A DNA stretch of 64,000 nucleotides from Megasphaera sp. UBA1696 (GTDB lineage: Bacteria > Bacillota > Negativicutes > Veillonellales > Megasphaeraceae). The stretch spans positions 1-64,000 of the forward strand of contig DCJQ01000010.1 in assembly GCA_002319965.1 (NCBI GenBank). Direction: 5' to 3'. Made by a program: the position numbers and the translations under genes. The notes under the pieces were generated by a model that was not told where the DNA came from, ran no database searches, and saw only the letters and a list, made by a program, of their open reading frames with translations. Positions 25,831 to 34,664 of this stretch are shown in pieces; position 1 is the first letter of the stretch; every line of letters starts with the position of its first letter.

Positions 25831-27062
25831 AGTGGAGCTCAGAAGCCAAAGTAGGTTTCGTTACCATCGTCGCTGTCCTCTTATTCAGCGGCGTCGTCAT
25901 GGGCCTGGCCCATATCGAGCTCTTTGGCAAGCCGGGCTTTGTCATCCATACCGAATTTAACGATGCCAACGGGCTGCAAAAAGGAAACTCCGTCCGCTAC
26001 GTAGGCGTCCATGTCGGTAAGGTCGAAAAAGTAACGCCGTCGCGTAACGGCGTCGACGTGACCATGAAAATCGACAAGGGAACAGAAATTCCGAGGGACT
26101 CGAAAATCGTCATTACGACGGACGGCCTTTTAGGGGAGAAAATCGTCTCTATTTCCCCCGGTGCTGACCGCAGCCATCTCTTAGCTGACGGCGATTATAT
26201 CGACGGCAAGCAGGGCAAGACCATGGACGATATGATGGACAGCGCCAGCAAACTCATGGGGAGTGCCGATGAGATGGTCAAAAGCCTCAATGCCGTTATC
26301 GGTGACGAAAAGACCCAGGCTGCCATGCGCGGTTCCATTCAAAATATCGATGCTATTACGGGCCGAACCAGTCAGATGCTCGATGCCAATGCGGCCAATG
26401 TCGAAGCGATTACGGCTAATATGGCGGCGGTGACGGCGCAAATGAATGCGTCTATGCAGCAACTCGACGGTGACGGTGCGACCTCGGCCAATGCCCGGGA
26501 AACGGCGGCCAATATAAAATCGATTACCGATCGCTTTGAAAATATCGCCCAGTCTATGGAAAAGATGACGACCGACCCCAAGACCCAGGCCAATATCCAG
26601 ACGACTCTCGATAATACGGCCCAGATAACGACGAAGGTCAATAAAATCCTTGGCGGTTCATCGGACATCAAAGTAGAAGGCGAGGGCGGACTCTTATATA
26701 ACACGACGAAGAATGAAACGAGCGGCACTGTAAATTTTAGGGTGTACCGCGGCGATAGCTTTGGCTTGATCGGAGCTGAAAATATCGGTAACGGTACGAA
26801 CCTCAACTTACAGTACGGTCGTCGTAACGGCATCTTTGATTTGAGAGCCGGATTGATTAACGGCGACCTCGGTGCCGGTGCCGATTTATTCCATGACGGG
26901 CCTTTTCGCCTGTCCCTTGAAGGGTACGATCCCAACGACTGGCGCTTTCGCTTAAAAGCCCAGTATCGGCTGACGTCGGATCTCTACCTTTTCAGCCAGT
27001 TCACGCGGCCCATGAGTCGTCGTGATGGCGGCAATTATTATGGTATTAACTATGCTTTTTAG
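25827..27062 (+). CDS. mlaD: MlaD-type MCE protein with C-terminal beta-barrel-like domain
   Basis: A lipid-carrying MCE protein of 411 residues, much longer than E. coli MlaD (about 180). An N-terminal membrane anchor (about 12-30) and one MCE domain (about 36-115) are followed by a long helical stretch (about 130-265) and a C-terminal part (about 280-411) of alternating polar/hydrophobic strands ending in ...YGINYAF, an outer-membrane-barrel ending. Such fusions are known from Veillonella, where MlaD is proposed to span the whole envelope, replacing MlaA/MlaC. No mlaA, mlaB or mlaC is near, which agrees. It overlaps mlaF by ATGA. Confidence 0.92.
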   Translation: MKWSSEAKVGFVTIVAVLLFSGVVMGLAHIELFGKPGFVIHTEFNDANGLQKGNSVRYVGVHVGKVEKVTPSRNGVDVTMKIDKGTEIPRDSKIVITTDGLLGEKIVSISPGADRSHLLADGDYIDGKQGKTMDDMMDSASKLMGSADEMVKSLNAVIGDEKTQAAMRGSIQNIDAITGRTSQMLDANAANVEAITANMAAVTAQMNASMQQLDGDGATSANARETAANIKSITDRFENIAQSMEKMTTDPKTQANIQTTLDNTAQITTKVNKILGGSSDIKVEGEGGLLYNTTKNETSGTVNFRVYRGDSFGLIGAENIGNGTNLNLQYGRRNGIFDLRAGLINGDLGAGADLFHDGPFRLSLEGYDPNDWRFRLKAQYRLTSDLYLFSQFTRPMSRRDGGNYYGINYAF

Positions 27063-27094
27063 CAAATTCTATATAAAGAAAACAGGGGGTACCC

Positions 27095-28759
27095 ATGATG
27101 AACAACAAACTGTATAAGAAATTGGTCATCGCCATGATGATTACAACCATAAGCACAGTCGCCGTTGCGTCCGCAGACGATACGACGGCATCGGTCCGTC
27201 CTGTCGATCTGTCCCAGGCCGATGAAGTCCAGGCCCGGGCTAAAGCGGAAGATAAGGAAATCAAAGCCCAGCAGGCACAGCAGAAAAAGGCTGCTAAGGC
27301 CGAAGCGAAAGCGCGTGCCAAAGCCAATGCCCAGACAGCGGATATTACGCCGGAAATGCGTGAAACACTGGCCCAAAAGATTGCCGATGATTCGGCGAAA
27401 CTGGCTGAGAAAGAAGCGGCTAAACGGGCTAAGAAAAATGAAACCGATCCGGTCATCGTCGTCGGCCGCGTGCCGACGAACGGCGTCGTCGATTTGACCC
27501 TGCCCAGAACGGTTCAGATGGCCCTCGATTACAACCGCGATATCAAGAACTCCAAGTACTCCCTGCGCAAGGCAGAATATGCCATCGATGAAGCCAGAGC
27601 CGGCAGAGCCCCCGTCGTCGACTACACCTTCAGCGCTCAGCGTACGCGGGCCACGAACGCCAGCCTCGCTTCGTCCCGGAGCACGAATGCTATTTCCAAT
27701 GCCTTTGGAAACTCCCTGGCCGTGACCATTCCCCTCTATACCGGCGGTAAGGTCGAAGGCAGTATTGACGTCGCCAAATTGGGTAAAGTCGATGCCCAGG
27801 AAGAAATCCTCCGTGTCGAACAGGCGACGAAATATTCGGCCGTTGAAGGCTATTATGCCCTCTTAGCCTATCAGGAATTACAAGGTGTCTATCAGGAGGC
27901 CGTCACCAATCTCCAGGGCCATTTAGATAACGTCCAGGCCCAGTACAACGTCGGTACGAAAGCTCGCGTCGACGTCTTGTCCTCTGCCGTTTCCCTGGCC
28001 AATGCCAAGACGACAGCCGTTACGGCCGAAAATAATGTGGCGATTTCCGAATCGAATTTAAATAATATTCTCGGCCTGCCCTTACAGACCCAACTCAATC
28101 TGGCCGATCATCAGCTGCCTTTTAATACCTATAATATTTCCCTTCAGGAAGCGACAGACTACGCCATGAGATACCGTCCGGAAGTCCTCCAGGCAGCCCT
28201 GGCCGTGCAGCAGGCTGAACGAAACATCTCTATTGCCGATGCCGGCAATAAACCGACGGTTTCGGTTACCGGCGGCAATAGCTGGTCGGATAATAACTTC
28301 CCCGGTGTCGATTCCGACCGCCGCAGCTGGAACATCGGTGCCGGTGTAACCTATACCTTCTATGACGGCGGCGCGACAAAGGCTAAGGTCAACCAGGCTA
28401 AACAAGATCTTCTGGTCGCTCGGGAAACTGAACAGGCCACGCGCGAATCGGTACAGCTCGCCGTTAAGCAGGCCTACCTCAATATCCGCAGCGCAGCTCA
28501 GAAGGTCGAAGAAACGCAGACTATTGTCGATCAGGCCCGTGAAAACTATCGTATCCAGAACATCCGCTATCAGGCAGGTGTCGGCATCAACCTGGACGTT
28601 CTCGATGCTCAGCTCAGCTTGAATGAAGCTCAGGTCAACCACATCCAGGCCCTGTACGACTACAACGTCGGCATTGCCAAACTCGAACAAGTCATGGGCG
28701 TCGACGTCGAATCCGGCGTCATCCATCCGTCTTTGAACGGGACAGGCGGTCAATATTAA
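27095..28759 (+). CDS. tolC: TolC-family outer-membrane efflux protein
   Basis: TolC trimers form the outer-membrane channel of efflux and type I secretion pumps. After a signal peptide (about 1-27) there is an unusual segment of about 90 residues rich in Lys and Ala, with charged helix character. Then two OEP repeats follow (start LTLPRTVQMALDYN; second LQEATDYAMRYRPEV) with the usual coiled-coil heptads. The total of 554 residues is longer than TolC (about 470), and the extra part is the N-terminal extension. It sits 32 bases after mlaD and may share its message. No pump partner is adjacent. Confidence 0.92.
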   Translation: MMNNKLYKKLVIAMMITTISTVAVASADDTTASVRPVDLSQADEVQARAKAEDKEIKAQQAQQKKAAKAEAKARAKANAQTADITPEMRETLAQKIADDSAKLAEKEAAKRAKKNETDPVIVVGRVPTNGVVDLTLPRTVQMALDYNRDIKNSKYSLRKAEYAIDEARAGRAPVVDYTFSAQRTRATNASLASSRSTNAISNAFGNSLAVTIPLYTGGKVEGSIDVAKLGKVDAQEEILRVEQATKYSAVEGYYALLAYQELQGVYQEAVTNLQGHLDNVQAQYNVGTKARVDVLSSAVSLANAKTTAVTAENNVAISESNLNNILGLPLQTQLNLADHQLPFNTYNISLQEATDYAMRYRPEVLQAALAVQQAERNISIADAGNKPTVSVTGGNSWSDNNFPGVDSDRRSWNIGAGVTYTFYDGGATKAKVNQAKQDLLVARETEQATRESVQLAVKQAYLNIRSAAQKVEETQTIVDQARENYRIQNIRYQAGVGINLDVLDAQLSLNEAQVNHIQALYDYNVGIAKLEQVMGVDVESGVIHPSLNGTGGQY

Positions 28760-28853
28760 GGGAAGAGGACGATGACAGGTTTTTAACAATTTTCGGAGAA
28801 ACGTTCCGATTTGTCATCTATTTCTTGATTTTCCGCAATACCATAGGTAGAAT

Positions 28854-28888
28854 AAAGAGAGAATTAGAACGTGTAATTCTCTCTTTTT
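28854..28888 (+). terminator. Terminator between tolC and tamB
   Basis: AAAGAGAGAATTA and TAATTCTCTCTTT form a 13 bp perfect stem with a 7-base loop and T run. It ends only about 20 bases before tamB. Confidence 0.88.
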
Positions 28889-28907
28889 TCGTATGTGGAG
28901 CTTGCTT

Positions 28908-31900
28908 ATGAAGAAAAAATGGATTGCTGCCTGCGGTTTTTCCGCTTTTTTTCTATCTGCCGGCATTGCCTTGTGGATGGAAAAACCGGCTTTAACCCAA
29001 ATGGCGAGCAATATGATTACGACAACTGCAAACAGTAAACTGAATGGAACCCTGGGGTTCTCTTCTCTCGATATATCCTTGACCGGCCAAGTAGTCTTGG
29101 CAAAACCGGTCATTAAGGATTCGCAGGGCCGCATCGTTTTCGAAGGCGAGGACGTCCGCATCTATGTCAATCCCGGTAAGATTGTAACGGCGTTAAAACA
29201 AGGGGAAATCCTCCAGGCACTGGATACAGCCGACGTCAATAAGCCGGTCCTCCATTTGTGGCAGGATCGAGACGGGGAGTGGAACGTCACATCGATCCTG
29301 AAACCGACGGAAAGCAGCAGTGATTCCGGATTTCGCGGCGTCATCCGAGTTCATGACGGTACGGTACGGGCGCTGCTTCCCGACAATACCCTCGTCGTCG
29401 GTAACGACGTTACGGCCAGTGTTTCCTTTGCCAAGTACCCGTCCATGGACATCGATGCCGATATGGCCGTCGACGGCCAGAAAATCACGGCCCATGGAAG
29501 GTATGCTTCCAGTCGGCAGTATGACTTTGTCGTCAATGCCGATGCCGTCGACGCCCGGTATGCGGCCTTCCTCATTCCGGCCTCAAACGACGTCGTCCTT
29601 CAGAAAGGCACCGTCAAAAATGCCAAGGTCCGCGTCGCCGACAGTCATAAGGGCTTTTTCATGTCCGGTCAGGCCGATTTTGAAGACGGTAAATTGGATG
29701 TAAGCGGCATTGCCATCGACGCGTTAAAGGGCCATGCCGACCTTACGAGCGACGACGTTACCCTGTCAGGGGTCGAGGGCTTGGCCAACGGTCAGGCCTT
29801 CCGCATCGACGGTAAGGTCGTAACCAATGGGGATGTGCCGGTTTTCAACCTCAACGTCGATGTACCCGGTGCGGATGTGACGGCTTTCGCAGGCTACATC
29901 CCGGAAGGAACCAGCGGGACTGCGGATTTTAAAGGTATCGTTTGGGGCTCGACAGAAGATGTCCGTGTGAAAGGCACTGCCGGCCTTCATAATTTTACCT
30001 ATAACGGCTATACTGTCGATGAGGCTTCGGCTGACGTCAACTACAGCGGTCAGACGGTAGCCGTCGATTCTCTGACGGCCCGGGCGTTTGGCGCCTATAT
30101 CAAGGGGACGGCCTATTATGATGTAAATACGGGAGGATATACAGCCGAAGCCGACGTGAGCGGTCTTGATTTGACCGCCGTCCCGGATATGCCGGTCGGG
30201 GTTATGGGCATCGTTTCGGGCTCGTTCCGAGCCGGCGGAAACAGTAAGGATGGCTCTATCCTGGCTGCAGGGACCGTACAGGCAGCGAATCTTTCCTACA
30301 ATGGATTGGCGGCGGACCGGGCTCAGGCCGATGTGACCTATGACGGCCATGTCGTCAATGTCAATCAAGGGCATGCCGATGTCGGCAGCGGCAGTCTGGA
30401 TATCAGCGGATTTTATGATGTAGACCAACAGCGGCCGCAATTTTCTTTTACAGCCCATGATATCCCCCTCGATATGGCTTCGCCGCTATTGTCTGTTCCT
30501 ATGAGCGGGACAGCGGATGCTGCCGGGCATATTGACGGACAAAATTGGGACTTGGCCTTCAGTGCCAAAGACGGCCAAATCAAAGGGATGCTCTTTGACA
30601 GCATTAACGGGTCGGCCCACGGCCAGGGAAAACAGATTGAAATTCCGGCTCTCTACTGGCGACGCGGCGAAGGCCTGCATACCCTGACCGGCCGAGCGGA
30701 CCTCGGCAGCCGGACTGTCGACGCCTCGCTTACGACGTCTCATATTCGCGTGGAACAACTGCTGCCCCTTGTCGGCAAGGAAGATTTGCCGCTCACGGGC
30801 TGGGCCGATAATACGGTGACGATAAAGGGAACCCTTGACAATCCGTCGGCCACCGGTTCATTCCGCTTGACCAGCGGTTCTTATGCAGGTTACTTGTATA
30901 AGAATATCAGTGCCGACTACCGCCTCGATCAGGGAACCGTCTATTTGTCGAACGGAGATATTTCGTCCTATACGGCTTCGGTAGCCTTGGAAGGTTCTAT
31001 TGGCGATACGTTGGATCTCGATGTGACCGGGAAAAATATCGACGTTTCCCGATTGGCCCCCAAGAATCAGACGCCGCGCAGCGGTTCTTTTGATCTGACG
31101 GCGCATATTGGAGGAACTATGTCCGCTCCGACGGCATCCGGGTCTTTGAAGGCCGATAATTTGGTCATCAATCATATGGTCCTCAATGATGTCCATGGTG
31201 ATTTTGCCTATTACGACAGCATACTGCGTCTGACCAATCTGCATTTCTCACAGCTCGACGGCAATTACGATGCCAATTTGATGTATAATACGAAAACCTC
31301 TTTTATTCGTGGCCAGGCGACGGTCGTCAACGGCGACATTGCCGGTCTGATTAAAGTGGCTGATATGCCGGTACAGGATATTACCGGCAAACTGAACGGT
31401 CGGATCGATGTCAGCGGCACCAGTGACAATCCGACGGTTTCTATGAAGGGGAATATCAGCCAAGGTACTTTTGGCGGCGAAACCATTGATCCGTCAGATA
31501 TCGATGTCCGTCTCGAACAGGGTGTCGTCAATATTAATCAGATGGCCCTTAAAATCGGGGACGGTACCTTAGCTGCCAAGGGTTCCTATGCCCTTCACGG
31601 CCCGGTGTCCTTATCGGTGGCAGCGAAACAGTTCCCGTCCAAGGCCTTGATGACTGTCTTAGGACAGAAAGACTTCATCGTCGATGCGCCCATCGACTTT
31701 GCAGCTGATCTCAGCGGGACGTCTGACGACATTCAGGCCGACGTATCGGCTCAGCTTGGAAGCGGTACGGCCAATGGCATTTCCATCAGCGGCGCCTTTG
31801 CCCTGTTTAATATTCGCCGAGGCATGATTACGGTCCAGCAAGCCAGTGCCAGCCGCGACCCTTATAAAATCAGTGCTAAAGGGACGATTCCCGTCAGTGC

Positions 31901-33191
31901 CCTTTCCGGAGGCAAGACCGACGAGTCCATGGATGTCGACCTCCAGCTCTCGAATACGAGCCTCGATATCCTGACCTTCCTTACCCCTTATGTAACAGAA
32001 GCCGACGGTCAGATACAAGGGGCTGTTAAGGTTAGCGGAACTCTGGCGGATCCGCAGGTTACCGGTGACGTTACCGTAAAAGACGGCACCATTACGTTCA
32101 AGGATACGGCTTATCCGCTAAATGATATCAACGCCGATTTGTCCTTCAAAGGACACAGCGCCGTCCTCAGCGGCAGCGGCACCATGGATAAAAAAGGCAA
32201 GAAGGATCCCGGTAGTGTCAGTATCAGCGGCAATGCCTCGTGGAGCGGCCGCAGCCTCGATACGTACGCCTTATCGGCAGATTTTTCTAATCTCAATGTG
32301 GATAATCCTTACTATAACGGGCCCCTTACGGGGTATATCAACGTCACGCCCGGTGACGGACGACCGAAAATCGGCGGCCTTATCGATATCAACAATGCGA
32401 CCATCGATGTGCCCCTGTCTCTCAGCGAAAGCTCATCGACGCCTGACTTGGACCTCGACTTTACCGTATCCTTAGGCGACAAGGTCCGTCTTTATAACTC
32501 GGCCCTCTATGACCTCATGGTGACCGGTGCCGTTTCCTTTAAAGGCAGCCTGGAACATCCGAATCCGTCCGGCCGTTTTGAAGCTACGCGCGGGTCCGTC
32601 CACTACTTGGATACGAACTTCCGCGTGTCCAAGGCCATTGCCGACTTTTCACGCTACGACTCGCTTCTGCCCTATATCGATGCCGAAGGAATCAGCCGCG
32701 TCGGCCAGTATACGGTCATGCTGACCCTGCGCGGTCAGGCTGACAACATGGATCTCTTGCTTCGTTCGGATCCGCCGCTCACCAAGCCGCAGATCGTATC
32801 GCTCATTACGCTTCGCAATGGCAGCGGCCGGCCCCAAAGCTCCATTGGCGAAGATGACATGAATTCTCTCCTCGGTTCGGGCATACGCATGACCTTGAAC
32901 AGCCTCGGCATTACCCAGAGCCTGGAAAAGGCCTTGTCCTTAGATATGCTGACCGTAACCAACGGGTCCCTCGACCTTAATGATAGAAATACGGATGTCG
33001 GCAACAACTACTACAACATTGAAATGGGAAAATACCTGTTCAATGACTTTATGGTCACGGCGGCCTTTGGCCTCAATCACGATGACAATCGTTTCGGTAT
33101 CATGTATGATTTGGGCAGCCGCTTCAGCCTCAGTGCTTGGACATCGAGCGACAACAACTTTATCGGTGCCCTCTATAAATACAATTTCTAA
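28908..33191 (+). CDS. tamB: TamB/AsmA-like translocation and lipid-transport protein
   Basis: A 1427-residue envelope-spanning protein. An N-terminal signal anchor (about 5-24) is followed by more than a thousand residues of beta-rich repeats, the pattern of the AsmA/TamB superfamily that forms a hydrophobic groove for phospholipid flow. The last 330 residues or so match the TamB C-terminal domain (DUF490), with LDLDFTVSLGDKVRLYN, GRFEATRGSVHYL and the final SLSAWTSSDNNFIG segment. In Negativicutes TamB-type proteins work with BamA-type barrels; bamA is 1.5 kb on. GGAG precedes the chosen ATG; an ATG 15 bases earlier lacks a site. Confidence 0.93.
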   Translation: MKKKWIAACGFSAFFLSAGIALWMEKPALTQMASNMITTTANSKLNGTLGFSSLDISLTGQVVLAKPVIKDSQGRIVFEGEDVRIYVNPGKIVTALKQGEILQALDTADVNKPVLHLWQDRDGEWNVTSILKPTESSSDSGFRGVIRVHDGTVRALLPDNTLVVGNDVTASVSFAKYPSMDIDADMAVDGQKITAHGRYASSRQYDFVVNADAVDARYAAFLIPASNDVVLQKGTVKNAKVRVADSHKGFFMSGQADFEDGKLDVSGIAIDALKGHADLTSDDVTLSGVEGLANGQAFRIDGKVVTNGDVPVFNLNVDVPGADVTAFAGYIPEGTSGTADFKGIVWGSTEDVRVKGTAGLHNFTYNGYTVDEASADVNYSGQTVAVDSLTARAFGAYIKGTAYYDVNTGGYTAEADVSGLDLTAVPDMPVGVMGIVSGSFRAGGNSKDGSILAAGTVQAANLSYNGLAADRAQADVTYDGHVVNVNQGHADVGSGSLDISGFYDVDQQRPQFSFTAHDIPLDMASPLLSVPMSGTADAAGHIDGQNWDLAFSAKDGQIKGMLFDSINGSAHGQGKQIEIPALYWRRGEGLHTLTGRADLGSRTVDASLTTSHIRVEQLLPLVGKEDLPLTGWADNTVTIKGTLDNPSATGSFRLTSGSYAGYLYKNISADYRLDQGTVYLSNGDISSYTASVALEGSIGDTLDLDVTGKNIDVSRLAPKNQTPRSGSFDLTAHIGGTMSAPTASGSLKADNLVINHMVLNDVHGDFAYYDSILRLTNLHFSQLDGNYDANLMYNTKTSFIRGQATVVNGDIAGLIKVADMPVQDITGKLNGRIDVSGTSDNPTVSMKGNISQGTFGGETIDPSDIDVRLEQGVVNINQMALKIGDGTLAAKGSYALHGPVSLSVAAKQFPSKALMTVLGQKDFIVDAPIDFAADLSGTSDDIQADVSAQLGSGTANGISISGAFALFNIRRGMITVQQASASRDPYKISAKGTIPVSALSGGKTDESMDVDLQLSNTSLDILTFLTPYVTEADGQIQGAVKVSGTLADPQVTGDVTVKDGTITFKDTAYPLNDINADLSFKGHSAVLSGSGTMDKKGKKDPGSVSISGNASWSGRSLDTYALSADFSNLNVDNPYYNGPLTGYINVTPGDGRPKIGGLIDINNATIDVPLSLSESSSTPDLDLDFTVSLGDKVRLYNSALYDLMVTGAVSFKGSLEHPNPSGRFEATRGSVHYLDTNFRVSKAIADFSRYDSLLPYIDAEGISRVGQYTVMLTLRGQADNMDLLLRSDPPLTKPQIVSLITLRNGSGRPQSSIGEDDMNSLLGSGIRMTLNSLGITQSLEKALSLDMLTVTNGSLDLNDRNTDVGNNYYNIEMGKYLFNDFMVTAAFGLNHDDNRFGIMYDLGSRFSLSAWTSSDNNFIGALYKYNF

Positions 33192-33240
33192 TCCATATTT
33201 TTTAGTGCTCCATGGAAACGATGAAAGGAGGTGAAAGGCC

Positions 33241-33876
33241 ATGCTGGAAGATTATTTACAGGAACTGCAGAAGATAACCTTGTTGCAGCCGGACGAAGAA
33301 GCTGCTTTATGGCAGGCTTATAAAGAAGGCGGCGATGCCGGGGCCCGCAGCCGACTTATCGAACAGTATCAGCCTTTGGTGTTTAAAGAAGCCATGCGCT
33401 GGAATATCCATACGGATCTTTTGCTCGATGCCCTGCAAGAAGGGACACTGGGGCTCATGGAAGCTGTTGAGCGCTATGATCACAGCCGCGGCGTGGCCTT
33501 TCCCTTATTTGCCGTTCATCGCATCCGCGGGGCCATCCTCGACTATTTAAAGCGGGAAGGGGCCGTCAGTGCCATGTCCCTCGATGCGCCGGACGAACAA
33601 GGACTTACCTTGCAGGATACCTTGTGTGATGACAGCCAAGACCCGGCGGAAGCGGCAAGCCGTCAGTTCCTCTTGGAAAAAGTCAGCGGGGTACTGCAGC
33701 GCCTGCCTGAAAAAGAGCAGGCCGTCGTCGAAGGCGTCTATTTGAAGGATGTTGAGCAGAAGCATCTGGCGAAGGCCCTTGATATCAGTCTGCCTTACGT
33801 ATACCGTCTGCAAAAGCGGGGCATCCGCAGGGTGAGGGGGATGCTCAGCCGCTTTATTCACGACAGCCGGGATTAA
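33241..33876 (+). CDS. Alternative sigma factor (sigma-70 family, FliA/WhiG-like)
   Basis: A 211-residue RNA polymerase sigma factor. Region 2 spans about 35-105 with the FliA-like signature FAVHRIRGAILDYLKREG; region 4 is at about 145-205 with a helix-turn-helix near 173-195. Region 3 is nearly missing: only about 35 residues join the two, so it is shorter than FliA (about 240). No flagellar genes are near. It lies between tamB and bamA, and a GGAGGTG site precedes the ATG. Position suggests that it controls envelope genes, a sigma28-type promoter motif follows it, and the next gene encodes a single-pass membrane protein. Role inferred. Confidence 0.88.
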   Translation: MLEDYLQELQKITLLQPDEEAALWQAYKEGGDAGARSRLIEQYQPLVFKEAMRWNIHTDLLLDALQEGTLGLMEAVERYDHSRGVAFPLFAVHRIRGAILDYLKREGAVSAMSLDAPDEQGLTLQDTLCDDSQDPAEAASRQFLLEKVSGVLQRLPEKEQAVVEGVYLKDVEQKHLAKALDISLPYVYRLQKRGIRRVRGMLSRFIHDSRD

Positions 33877-33978
33877 ATTTTTTGTAATTTCGTAAATTTG
33901 GCCTGTTTTTAGGTGAAAAGAATTGGAAAATGCTGTAAAATATAGATTATGGCATATTTTTGCTTTCTTTTGCCGGTA

Positions 33979-34004
33979 TAAACTCATATGGCCTCATCCG
34001 ATAT
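33979..34004 (+). promoter_or_regulatory. Sigma28-like promoter motif before the membrane protein and bamA
   Basis: TAAA (33979-33982) and TCCGATAT (33997-34004) stand 14 bases apart. The FliA/WhiG consensus is TAAA, 15 bases, GCCGATAA, so the -10 matches 6 of 8 and the spacer is one short. The sigma factor gene ends 100 bases upstream. It could be self-controlled; this is a pattern match only. Confidence 0.45.
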
Positions 34005-34042
34005 TATAAGCGTATTCGTTTATACAGAAAGGAGAAGGCTGT

Positions 34043-34648
34043 ATGAAACGCTCCCAAAACGATACCCTTCACCGTGTTCGGGCTGTTCAGTCCTGGCTGG
34101 AAAAGGCGGAAGCATCTTTTGATAAAGAGTCCGATATCAAAGGCGAACTCAATCTGATGCTGGCCGAGGCGGAAATGAAAAATTTACGCCGACACCATCC
34201 CGTCCATAAGCGCTTTTTGCGTCTTGGAGCCATCGTCACGGCCCTTTGTCTGGTGACGGGCGGCTGGTATCTTTTCCATCAGCCGAGGCAACATGATTTG
34301 CCGCGGTCGGTAGAAGCATCCGTTTATGGAGAACGGCCAAAGCATGAATCAGGCGATACTGCGGACAGCGCAGCGTTGCCGGCTGCAGTTCCTCAAGAGG
34401 CTGCCGGAAATTCCGGCACGGATCAGGAAACGCAGCTCTCTGTTCAATCCTTGCCGCAAACGTCGATGACAGCAACTCCTGCTGTTGTCGAAGAACTGGC
34501 TGAACAGCCGTCCGCTCCGGCTGCAGGCGACCAGCAAACGGCATCGCCCGCTGTGCGGGAAGAAAAGGCAGTCCTGTCGGACAGCCAATTACAAGCTACT
34601 GTACAAGAAGCGCGTCATACCCTACGCGGTACCGGTATGGCGAAATAA
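34043..34648 (+). CDS. Single-pass membrane protein, possible anti-sigma factor
   Basis: A 201-residue protein of unknown family. A helical, charged N-terminus (1-55) faces the cytoplasm by the positive-inside rule (HKRFLR before the membrane). One membrane segment lies at about 59-78, and an Ala/Pro/Gln/Glu-rich, low-complexity tail fills the envelope side. This is the shape of a membrane anti-sigma factor, and it follows a sigma factor gene. No known anti-sigma domain is recognised, so the idea rests on topology and place alone. A GGAG site precedes the ATG, and bamA begins 16 bases after its stop. Confidence 0.6.
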   Translation: MKRSQNDTLHRVRAVQSWLEKAEASFDKESDIKGELNLMLAEAEMKNLRRHHPVHKRFLRLGAIVTALCLVTGGWYLFHQPRQHDLPRSVEASVYGERPKHESGDTADSAALPAAVPQEAAGNSGTDQETQLSVQSLPQTSMTATPAVVEELAEQPSAPAAGDQQTASPAVREEKAVLSDSQLQATVQEARHTLRGTGMAK

Positions 34649-34664
34649 CTAATGGAGGATTTTT

